From: Argopecten irradians
Lineage: Eukaryota; Mollusca; Bivalvia; Pectinida; Pectinidae
Direction of reading: 5' to 3'
DNA: 64,000 nucleotides
Assembly: GCF_041381155.1 (NCBI RefSeq)
Contig: NC_091134.1
Span: 41,313,338 to 41,377,337, forward strand
The translations under genes and the position numbers were made by a program. This document shows, in pieces, positions 50,201-59,220 of the stretch (positions within the stretch are counted from its first letter, which is position 1; the number at the start of each line of letters is the position of its first letter). Below the pieces are notes generated by a model. That model had not been told where the DNA came from. It saw only the letters and a program-made list of their open reading frames with translations, and did not search any database.

Positions 50201-50637
50201 ATCCTGTCCCATTCTATGAGAACTCTCTGTAGCAGGTGGAAAGCTATGATTGGGTTATCGCCGAACTCTGTGTTGGTAATATGAGGCACACGCACATCTC
50301 TCATATGAGAAAAAAATCTGGCGATAAAAATGCATTCATTTTACATTATAAAAACAATGAAAAAATACCATCTTTTATTTCAGATAATAAAAGCAAATGG
50401 TGATTATCGTTTAGAGCTTTGGTAAGTTTCTATGTTACAATTAACTTACGTCAAAATATCCTGACTGACATTATTCCCGAGGTTCTGCTCTGACGTAACA
50501 TAATCGTCCAATAAGACCAGCATTCGTAACTCCTTTCTTGCAACAAATTGAACTTCTCGCGTTGATGAATAAATGTTTGCTTTAACCACTCTTGTAAACA
50601 GAAGAGCAGTCATTACTGCATACATCACCACTGACAT
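44252..50637 (-). CDS. P4HA: prolyl 4-hydroxylase alpha subunit-like protein (13 exons, 537 aa)
   Basis: This ER-lumen 2-oxoglutarate/Fe(II) dioxygenase family hydroxylates Pro in collagen-type X-Pro-Gly repeats, in vertebrates as an alpha2beta2 tetramer with PDI. Exons in transcript order: 50450-50637, 50151-50317, 49345-49655, 48988-49039, 48688-48827, 48283-48447, 47841-47905, 47289-47412, 47003-47053, 46149-46235, 45567-45635, 44978-45074, 44252-44349. All are GT-AG, every phase closes, and the total is 537 residues (human P4HA1 is 534). Residues 1-20 are a signal peptide. The N-terminal dimerisation region follows (LRMLVLLDDYV; AFHLLQRVLIEWDRI; DIQGAAEAILRL). A TPR-like peptide-binding region lies near 165-220. 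LCRGE leads into the catalytic domain: NYGIGGCYTPHLD (His417, Asp419), GERIATWMFY, AGGATVFPNLGARV, AAFWYNLLPNGD and MGHAGCPVLLGSKW (His494, Lys504). The iron and 2-oxoglutarate ligands are therefore present. It is divergent from vertebrate P4HA1/2, as expected for one of several invertebrate paralogues. The substrate is unknown. Confidence 0.93.
45332..45352 (-). other. possible 21-nt in-frame microexon of the P4HA-like gene
   Basis: It lies between the two coding exons 45567-45635 and 44978-45074. The acceptor CAG and a consensus donor GTAAGT bracket 21 bases reading IVSQGVS in phase 0, so inclusion would keep the frame. Alignment to vertebrate P4HA closes exactly without it, so it is either an alternative exon or chance. 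Confidence 0.2.
49861..49935. repeat. ACTATAAGCCGC foldback repeat
   Basis: ACCGTATTTTCCGGACTATA then AGCCGC on the left and GTGCGGCTTATACTCAAG on the right form a stem (ATAAGCCGC/GCGGCTTAT). Very similar short elements (GGACTATAAGYCGC ... GCGACTTATAC) are scattered through many animal genomes. It lies in an intron of the P4HA-like gene. Confidence 0.65.
50095..50112. repeat. (GT)n microsatellite
   Basis: A run of GT dinucleotides in the second exon-flanking intron of the P4HA-like gene, about 40 bases beyond its exon 2 donor. Confidence 0.85.
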
Positions 50638-50639
50638 CG

Positions 50640-52440
50640 CTTCGGAAAGAATACGTTCTATTCACGGTAAAGTAACTAATTCTTTATAGTCGGTTTTCGA
50701 ATGCCCAGCTCAGACCCGTTGCCTGCGTTTGGTGAACCGGAAAGTCTTATTTTCTGATTACTTTATTAATTTCGTTGTCGAAAATAATAGTTACAATATT
50801 TCGTAACATCAAAAATAACATCCTCTTTTCATCTTGGCGCTTTCCACGTAAAATGCCTCATAACAATTAAGAATATTCAAACTTTACTTTGTGTAAAATC
50901 GAGACATATACTCGGAGGCACAGACCAGGTGAATGGTGAATTAATAGCCTGTAAAAAAGTGAAAAAATGTAGTATCACTTACAATTGTTCGTCTCGCTTC
51001 ATTTATTTGCTGTACATAATGAACTTATGTTTGTTGTTAGCTTGCCATGAGCGAGAGACCGAGGCTGTAGTAGCAACCATATAATGTACGTATTGACTCA
51101 CTGAATTTAAAATACCATAGAGGTAATATTTAAATAATAATTCAACCTCTCTTTGTAAATTAAAAGCGTATTTATATTTTCAGTTAAATATTCAACATAC
51201 TTATGTTAATAGATAGACCACGTTCAATCTTTATGAACAAATATCACTATCACATCATATGGAAAAGAGCATAGCAGTTGCAGAAATAAAATTTAGGTAG
51301 AAAACCAGATGGAGAAATGCCAAAATTCTGGCCGGATGATGCTAAAGCTATTTGAAGCGTTATTGTAACCAAAATACGTGTTTAACTGAAAGCGTGACGA
51401 GAAAGTTCACCCTCAAGGCCTAAAACAATGGTTTTTAAAATGGTCGTTATTTTTCGGGTCTTTTAAAAAGAGTTCAATATGATCAATGGATAAATCTAGA
51501 CGTAGACCTCCGGGGTTTCTCGCAATCATGTAAACACACGCCTCGTGTCTTAAAAATGATCCCATTTAAGGAACATTCAATGTATTTAAGCAAAAGGTCC
51601 GATGCGAGATCTGGAGCCAACATTGAAGGATTTATGTCAGTCAATGGGATTTTTTTTCACGTTCATAACAACATGCATAAAATTAAAATGCCAAATGATA
51701 AGGATGTCTGTCTGTCGTAGTGTTCTTTATTTGTTCCAATCAAATCATAAAAAGGATGCATCCCTCCATATCATTATGGGAATTAGCCAAACAAACACAA
51801 GATGGCTGACTGCCATTTTGGCCATTACGTTTCCCGATCGTTCCCGAAGTGGAATATGCACAACTATAACCAATTTTGTTTTTCAATCGGTCACTTAATG
51901 GAATAGGCACTATAATAGACCATTGGGAATGGGAAAAGGTTCCCTCTGTGGACGAAAGAGCAGACGACGGACAAGGGATGGAAATCTATTTGAACAGACA
52001 ACCATCTTATTTTTTGGACTAATAGAACCCGAAAATATCCCACAAGTTTGATTGTTATAGTATGGTAACTAAGTAAGACTATTAAATAAAACAATAAACG
52101 CTCTCATACGCATATATATACATACACTGATTTTCATCTAGAAACTACATTAGAAAATGATTTGTAAACACAAGGATTGGTACAATTGCCGTTATAAGAC
52201 CCCCATTGGATGCACGTAATATACTCTTGTGTTTTTGATAGTCCTTCCTAGAACAGCGATTTTTTAAAACGGAAATAGCCGATGGAGAAATGCAAAGAAT
52301 TGACTCGTATCCTTTGCTGAAATATATTTTAAAAGGAAGAAATGCATCATTCTGTATGCAAATATTGTATATCCTTTACTAGTAAATACATATAACACAA
52401 CATACACATAGCAGAATGTCATTCGAGAAAAAACGTATTC
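50640..52440. other. 5' flank of the P4HA-like gene; possible repeat fragment at 51690-51990
   Basis: No gene seen. At 51690-51990 the minus strand carries TTGTCCGTCGTCTGCTC, TGTGCATATTCC and GCCATCTTG, words like those of family C elements, so a decayed reverse copy is possible. No ends were seen. Confidence 0.3.
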
Positions 52441-52487
52441 CATAGCCAGTTGAACCACAGGGATCTGATAATTAGTTACAGATTATA

Positions 52488-54393
52488 ATTCAATTCAATT
52501 CAATTCAACTTAATTGCTTCCTTACACCCATACAAAAGGGATCGATAGCAAAACATCCATGTACATAAAACACAGTAGATCAAAACAACAACTTAAACAT
52601 TTATCAAGCCAGCTTTCCTCAGTTCAAATGACTTTTTAACAAAGAGGCCTAAATCCTGCAGAAGTTTTAGATCATTAGAAGACAAGAGTCGTATCAAATT
52701 TTCAAAATCGGTTAAATGGTGGTTAATTACATCTTTATAACTATTAAAGAAAATTGTTCTCACTGCAGAGTTAACGGAATACTTAAAAATGAAGTGGGTT
52801 TCGTCCTCAATTGCTTTACAAAATTTGCATAACCGCAGAGAACGGGGAATCTTTTTTACCCTACCCGCCTCGATTTCTAAACTGTGGTTGCTAATCCTCA
52901 GTTTATTATCTGAATTATTTATCTTAGTTGTAAAAATGGCTTTGAATGTGCCTTGTATCTTGAATAATAGTTTCACATTACGTTTAAACGTCCTACTAGG
53001 ATTGGCATTTTCAAAGTTATAAGAAATCTTATTTTCCTTTATGATATTAGAAACATAGGAAACCAAGAATACGTTCCATATGCATGTATATTTTTACTGA
53101 CAGCCAGTGCTTCTTTCACCAGGACGTTGATGTCTTTTTGTGAGATCCTTCTTTTTTATATTTCTTTTATTTTTCCAATTTATCGTACATGTATAATACA
53201 CAACATTATATCAATCATACTTCCACAAACAAACAGAAAAAATAAACACACACGCAAAGACACACATACTCCTCACACATATAGTCATATAAACAAAACA
53301 CTGCACAAAAGACAACACTAAAACTACATTTTACAAAACATAACAATATACATTAGAAAAGCATTTAGATTAAATTATATAACTTAAAAAAAGACTATGG
53401 TGGTCAACTACTTGGAAAAATATACCTGGTAAAGCATTAAGAGAGAAAGGTATGGCGACAATTTTTTTTTAATAATCATGATAATTCTAGTAAACTTTGC
53501 CATTTTACCCATTTCCTGTCAAATTTAACTTTCAGTATATTATCACTAATTTGTATATTAAATTTCTGAATAGTGTACTGATCTTTAATATGATTGATGA
53601 AAGCTGTGATGGATAATGGTGTTTTTAGACATCTGGACTTATATATATACCATTTAATCATAAGAACTATTTCATTATCAATTTCACTATTTGTTACTCT
53701 ATTATGAAATCCGAAATCCTGAGATCCTGAAATTACAAGATCCTTCTTAAATAGCTTAAAGCTCGTGTATTTATGAAACAATTTAAAGTAAACTGTCCTA
53801 ATTCAGCCCTGGAATCTATATTCAATGCATACTTTCCAACACTCAAAGTCATTTTGCAAAATTTCAAATTAATTTGCTCGAATGGTGATCAATTAAGGAA
53901 AATGGGCCAAACAATGCTTTGTTTGAGCAAGCTCTTTTACTAGCATTTGCTATCTTGCTATAATAATCAGCATACCAATTTTCAGAGTTATACGTCAAAA
54001 CTGGTCTGACTAGGGAATTGAATAACTTTTTTCCAAAGCCATATGGGTATATAATTGAGAATAAAACCTTTTTACTTTTCGCGGAAAGTTCCTTAACAGC
54101 AAGCGTTATCACATAATTTTGTACCCAGATATTTATACTCATTTACTTGTCCAATTTCTCTGCCATTAAAAAGAAATGGTTTAACTTTAATACATTTGTT
54201 TTTAGTGATGCTTCTCGTTCTAAAAATCGTCGTTTTCGTTTTTGTTGTATTTATTGATAGCTGCCACTTTGCACAGTAGCTTTCGAGCTCGGTTATTGAT
54301 TTTTGTAACCCTTCTGCAAAAGATAAGCTACCTACTTCTACATCTCCTAGTTTGAGTGGGTTTTAATCCAGAATGCTTGATAAGTCGTTTATA
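52488..54393 (-). mobile_element. 5'-truncated CR1/Jockey-type LINE inserted in the MITE left arm
   Basis: The minus strand reads, from 5': INDLSSIL, SLSFA-EGLQKSITELESYC, AKWQLSINTTKTKTTIF, NEYKYLG, a thumb block (FNSLVRPVLTYNSENWY), INLKFCKMTLSVGKYALNI, ELGQFTLNCF, RALSYLRRI, then after an interruption KEALAVSKNIHAYGTYSW, LRLCKFCKAIEDETHFIF (Cys/His C-terminal motif) and KSFELRKAGLINV before the stop. It is truncated inside the reverse transcriptase. Motif C (FADD) is lost: FA runs straight into EGLQKS, a deletion of about a dozen codons. There is also a stop after SSILD and frame changes near YKYLG and near 53880. The 3' end is a (TTGAA)n tail at about 52488-52510. Inactive. Confidence 0.85.
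53143..53748 (-). mobile_element. L1/Tx1-like LINE 3' fragment inserted in the CR1-type LINE
   Basis: The 11-bp direct repeat AGATCCTTCTT (53143-53153 and 53738-53748) flanks 584 bp. The minus strand holds the C-terminal end of a different LINE: NEIVLMIKWYIYKSRCL, TPLSITAFINHIKDQY and FDRKWVKWQSLLEL before a stop near 53476, then an AT/AC-rich 3' UTR and an A-rich end (AAAATAAAAGAAATATAAAA). Removing the insertion and one repeat copy restores the outer LINE frame (YLRRISQKDINVLVKEA). Severely 5' truncated. The clade is judged from C-terminal wording only. Confidence 0.8.
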
Positions 54394-54459
54394 TATATAA
54401 TCATGGACCCACCAGAGTGGCCTAAGACCATTTTTAGACGTTTTAAATGTCTAGATTAA

Positions 54460-56470
54460 ACAAGAGGCCAATGGGCCTTAACGGTCATCTGACTATTGGC
54501 ACAATACAACATAGTCATTTAAAGATTTTAGCCATTTTGACCCCCGTGACCTTGCATGAAGATCAATGTCATTTTTTAAAAACAATCCCTTTAGCCCTTC
54601 ATACTAGCATGTCACAGGCCCAATATCAGGTCTCTAAGCCTCCTAGTTATTCTCAAGAAGTCGTTTAAGGATTTTAACCTATTTGACCCCTGTGACCTTG
54701 AATGACAGTCAAGGTCGTTAATTTGAACAAACTTGGTAGTCCTTCATCAAAGCATGCTGCAGGCTCAATATGAGCATCCTAGACCATTCGGTTCTTGAGA
54801 AGAAGTTGTTCAAAGATTTAAGCCTATTTGACCCCTGTGACCTTCATTAAGGTCAAGGCCATTCATTTGAACAAACTTGGTAGCCCTTTATCCCAGCATA
54901 TGGTAGGCCCTATATGAGAACCCTGAGCCTTTCGGTTCTTGAAAAGAAGTCATTTAAAAATTCATTTGAACAGACTTGGTAGCCCTTTATCCTAGCATGC
55001 TACATGCCTAATATCAGTACTCTGGGCCTTCTGGTTCTTGAGAAGAAGTCGTTTAAAGATTTTAGCTTTTTTGACCCCTGTGACCTTGAATGAAGATCAA
55101 GGTCATTCATTTGAACAAACTTGATAGCGCTTCATCCCAGCATGCTGCTGGCCCAATATGAGTATCCTGGGCTTTCTGGTGTTTGAGAAGAAGTCGTTTA
55201 AATATTTTAGCCTGTTTGACCCCTGTGACCTTGAATGAAGGTCAAGGTCATTCATTTGAACAAACTTGGTAGCCCTTCATCCCAGCATGTTGCAGGCCCT
55301 ACATGAGAACCCTGAGCCTTTCTGTTCATGAAAGGAAGTCGTTGAAAGATTTTAGCCTATTTGACCCCTGTGACCTTGAATGAAGATCAAGGTCATTCAT
55401 TTGAACAAACTTGATAGCCCTTCATCCCAGCATGCTACATTGCCAATATCAGTACCTTGGGCCTTCTGGTTATTGAGAAGAAGTTGTTTAAATATTTTAG
55501 CCTTTTTGACTCCTGTGACCTTGAATGAAGATCAAGGTCATTCATTTTAACAAACTTGATAGCCCTTCATCCCAGCATGTTGCAGGCCCTACATGAGAAC
55601 CCTGAGCCTTTCCGTTCATGAAAGGAAGTCGTTTAAATATTTTAGCCTATTTGACCCCTGTGACCTTGAATGAAGATCAAGGTCATTCATTTGAACAAAC
55701 TTGATAGCCATTCATCCCAGCATGCTACATTTCCAATATCAGTACACTGGGCCTTCTGGTTTTTGAGAATAAGTCGTTTAAATATTTTAGCCTTTTTGAC
55801 CCCTGTGACCTTGAATGAAGATCAAGGTCATTCATTTGAACAAACTTGATAGCCCTTCATCCCAGCATGTCAGGGGCCCAATATCAGGTCTCTAGGCCTC
55901 TTAGTTATTCACAAGAAGTTGACGTTTAAATGATTTCAGCCTATTTGACCCCTGTGCCCTTGAATGAAGTTAAGGTCATTTATTTGAACAACTTTGATAG
56001 CCCTTCATCCCAGCATGCTACAGGCCCAATATCAGTACACTGGGCCTTCTGGTTTTTGAGAAGAAGTCGTTTAAATATTTTAGCCTTTTTGACCCCTGTG
56101 ACCTTGAATGAAGATCAAAGTCATTCATTTGAACAAAATTGATAGCCCTTCATCCCAGCATGTCAGGGGCCCAATATCAGGTCTCTAGGCCTCTTAGTTA
56201 TTCACAAGAAGTTGTTTAAAGGATTTTAGCCTATTTGACCCCTGTGACCTTAAATGATTGTCAAGGTCATTCATTTGAAAAAAAACTTGGTAGCCCTTTC
56301 ATCATAGCATGCTACAGGCGCAATATCAGTACCCTGGGCTGTTCGGATATTGAGAAGAAGTCGTTTGAATGAAAAGTTTACGCACGGCGGACGCCGGACG
56401 CCGGACGGCGCACGGCGACGGACGGTGCATGATGACAATAGGTCATCCTGACCCTTCGGTTCAGATGACC
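54460..56470 (-). mobile_element. minisatellite-cored element, family A copy 2 (HINE-like), 2 kb
   Basis: On plus it begins ACAAGAGGCCAATGGGCCTT, i.e. hairpin plus CTTGT on the minus strand. It ends CAATAGGTCATCCTGACCC then TTCGGTTCAGATGACC, the 5' hairpin of copy 1 inverted. In between are about twelve tandem units of about 145 bp (each with GACCCCTGTGACCTTGAATG, ATCAAGGTCATTCATTTGAA, CCCTTCATCCCAGCATG). One unit near 54960 is internally deleted. A GC-rich CGGACGCCGGACGGCG segment precedes the 5' hairpin. No coding capacity. Confidence 0.85.
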
Positions 56471-56917
56471 TAAAAACGATAAAAAATCATACTCTACATG
56501 GTACTATATACGAGAATTAGAAATTCATACTGGCTTCATGGCAGATATAATATGCATGAGCGAGGCTTTGGCTGCAATCTCTTTGGCCGGCTATCTCGGA
56601 ACATTGTACATCTATATATGGATTTCGCCGTTACTATTCAAACATATACAACTGTGGACTTTTTATAGCCGGCCAATGAGATTGCAGCCGTAGCCTTGCT
56701 CATGCATATCATATCTGCCACAAAGCCAGTATGAATAATAGATGATTTTCAAGATGTTTTTCATAATGGGGCTTATATCGTCTTAATGACGGCATGGTAT
56801 GATTTTTATCATTTTTTAATCTAGACCTCTAAAACGTCTAAAAATGGTCTTTGGATACTCTGGTGGGTCCATGATTATATAATCTGTAACTAATTCTCAG
56901 ATCCCTGTGAGTTGAAC

Positions 56918-59050
56918 GAGTCTCTCCATGGACGACAAAAAAAATCAGGGCCCGTACAAATGTCCATGGTGAAATGCAACATTTAACAGAAGTCTATCAA
57001 CAATATTTGGTGTAACACAACATATCTATTTGTGGCCCGAATACTAAATATTCACTAGCTGTCCCAGTGTCTTTGGTCAATGGCTATCTAAGTGTTCTTT
57101 CATAAAAATACAATGTGTTCGATTGCGGTCAGGGTGTTCTTAAGAGAATGAATATATATATGAAATTCATATTTAAAACTGTTTCAATACCTTTGAATGA
57201 AATTCAGCCCATCAAACTATCTCAAAAAGCAATGTTAAAAAATAACTAAAAGCAAAGCAACATGGCTGGTCCCTTTTAATGAACTTAACATTCATATCGT
57301 ACAGATCTAAGAAGAAAATATGATCATTTTAAATGATTATCAAATAGAAATGAATTAACTGAATATGGTTTGTAAGACATGCAATTTGGTTAAAAACAGC
57401 AGATGAAATGTATCACAGTTTTGTACAGACATTTGATATCATAAAATTCCAATTTATATAATTATAATTTTAGATAAAAACAATACACTAATCCAACGTA
57501 AGACGTTTTATCAGACTCAAAGACAAAAGAAATTTCATTTTGAACATCATTTAAACACATTAAATACAGCCAGCTGTTTCATTTTTATTTTATTTTTTTT
57601 ATAAAATGACATAATTATTGACCATATGTCTTTATATACCAATCCTGCCGCTGGTATATCTTTATCCAGAAACAAAACAAACCTACAAAAAAATAGCCTT
57701 TAAAACAAATTAACATAATTATCACGTCACCATAGTCTGCTAAAGAAAAAAGGGAAGTAACTCTGAATATCAGAATGGACTTTCTTCAATACTCTTGCAT
57801 AACATAAAACCACAATCTATCACAGAAACATAGAGTCAGAAAAATAATGGTGATTTCATTAAAAATTCTCCATTTATTACAAAGTTTGAGATATAGATAA
57901 AATAACTTAAATAAGCTACTGGTCATAGATAAAATAGTTCATATGTTGATTGGACAGATTGTGCAAATTTGAAGCAAAGACCAAGTTAAAAAAAAAACCC
58001 AAACATGTAAAAATGTAATAAACAATAATTGATATGCCTGAGTAAAATAAAAATGTGTCGGTTTGCGATTTTCCATATTAATCAAAGTTCTTGTCTGATG
58101 CAAGTTTCTCAAATTACTTTTGGTTTCAAATTTTCAAGTTTTATAACTCTGATGGTTGAACATAATTAAAAAAAAAACCTAAGAAAACAAGTACACAGAA
58201 TGAAAACTTCTAAAATTGACAAACAATGGTTTCTAACATGCACACACAGCATGTATAAGCTATTGTCGGAATCAGACAGTGTCTCGTCATTAAATGGAAG
58301 CAACATGGCAAGTTTTGCAACAAATGTACAATAAACTTGAAAATATTTGGACGGACATAGAACAATAAATTAGTATATTGTCATAATTAAAATTATCATG
58401 TATTTAATATACAAATATGATCAATTGCACATTTCAAAAATCATAGCATGCTGAATTCAACAGCTCTATTTAGAAAAGCAATTATCTTGATTACTTAAAA
58501 AAAAACCATATTTATGAAAGAATCATCCAACAAGCTAAGTTGTTTTATTTTTACTTGACAAAATATTTTAAGAACTAGAAACGTTTGTAAGACATGAATT
58601 CCTCGGCCTTGAAATCAGGATGGCATACAGGATATTTTCTGGAAGAGCCTTAAAAAAACTGTAATTGTTTTTACATGGCCTTGAAAGATGATCATGAATT
58701 TTTGGTGATTGATTATCAAAGCCTTAATGTAATGTTTTGGTAACTAGGCCTGTATGTAGTAGTAGAATGTCGGTATATCAACCACATGGACACCAAAGTC
58801 TATTTTATAATGTATTCCTACACTACTGCCAAACACTACAGTATGACACATACAACACACACCTAAATGTACCCTTTCACACATCTCTGACAACCCTGAG
58901 TGAAATCTGTAAGGGACGGATTTCTAGAGGACACACAAGTAACATTCGTTTAAACAAGCAACAACAACTTGCTTGGTTTTCTAATAAGCATTTTAAAATC
59001 AATATCAGTAGTTTTTTCCCCATAAAACTGGTTCCACTATGAAATATCAC
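56918..59050. other. no gene seen
   Basis: AT-rich intergenic sequence between the transposon nest and the 3' end of UBXN11, with many short A runs, no long frame and no recognised repeat. Confidence 0.4.
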
Positions 59051-59051
59051 A

Positions 59052-59057
59052 TTTATT
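59052..59057 (-). promoter_or_regulatory. candidate UBXN11 polyadenylation signal
   Basis: Minus-strand AATAAA about 165 bases beyond the UBXN11 stop codon. Confidence 0.5.
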
Positions 59058-59162
59058 TTAGTCACATGAAATGTAAATATACTAAATAAAACATGCTGAG
59101 GCAACAGTAGCAACGATGAATGGCAACACCCTGTATGTAAATCAAAGATACAATGATGTACA

Positions 59163-59214
59163 CAACAGCTAAAACATTAAGTTTCCCGCAACAGCTAAAA
59201 CATTAAGTTTCCCG
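59163..59214. repeat. 26-bp tandem duplication in the UBXN11 3' UTR
   Basis: CAACAGCTAAAACATTAAGT-TTCCCG occurs twice, exactly, starting six bases beyond the UBXN11 stop codon on the gene strand. Confidence 0.9.
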
Positions 59215-59220
59215 CTGAGA

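Larger units (their letters stand above)
52448..56917. mobile_element. palindromic hAT-like MITE (nest host) with 8-bp target duplication
   Basis: The left end CACAGGGATCTGATAATTAG (52456 on) and the reverse complement of the right end (CACAGGGATCTGAGAATTAG, ending at 56909) are terminal inverted repeats. AGTTGAAC flanks both (52448-52455, 56910-56917), an 8-bp direct duplication as made by hAT transposases. Without later insertions it would be about 560 bp: left arm pieces 52456-52487, about 54394-54459 and 56471-56630, then a continuous right arm about 56640-56909. The arms match along their whole length (for example ATGGACCCACCAGAGT, ACCATTTTTAGACGTTTTA, CATACTGGCTT, GGCTGCAATCTC, TTGGCCGGCTAT). 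It is non-coding. Confidence 0.85.

Noticed and set aside
53127-53321. 64-codon plus-strand frame with HTRKDTHTPHTYSH
   Set aside because: It reads through the AC-rich 3' UTR of the inserted LINE fragment; low complexity.
54447-56142. Short frames in the 145-bp repeat array
   Set aside because: Repeated open stretches produced by the unit length and sequence. No start context or family match.
54530-56300. CRISPR-like regular repeats
   Set aside because: Units of about 145 bp are directly adjacent, without unique spacers, in an intron-bearing animal genome. This is a minisatellite.
52448-56917. LTR retrotransposon or virus-like element
   Set aside because: The flanking repeats are inverted, not direct, and the only coding remnants are LINE-type. 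No LTR, protease, integrase, capsid or envelope wording was seen anywhere in the window.
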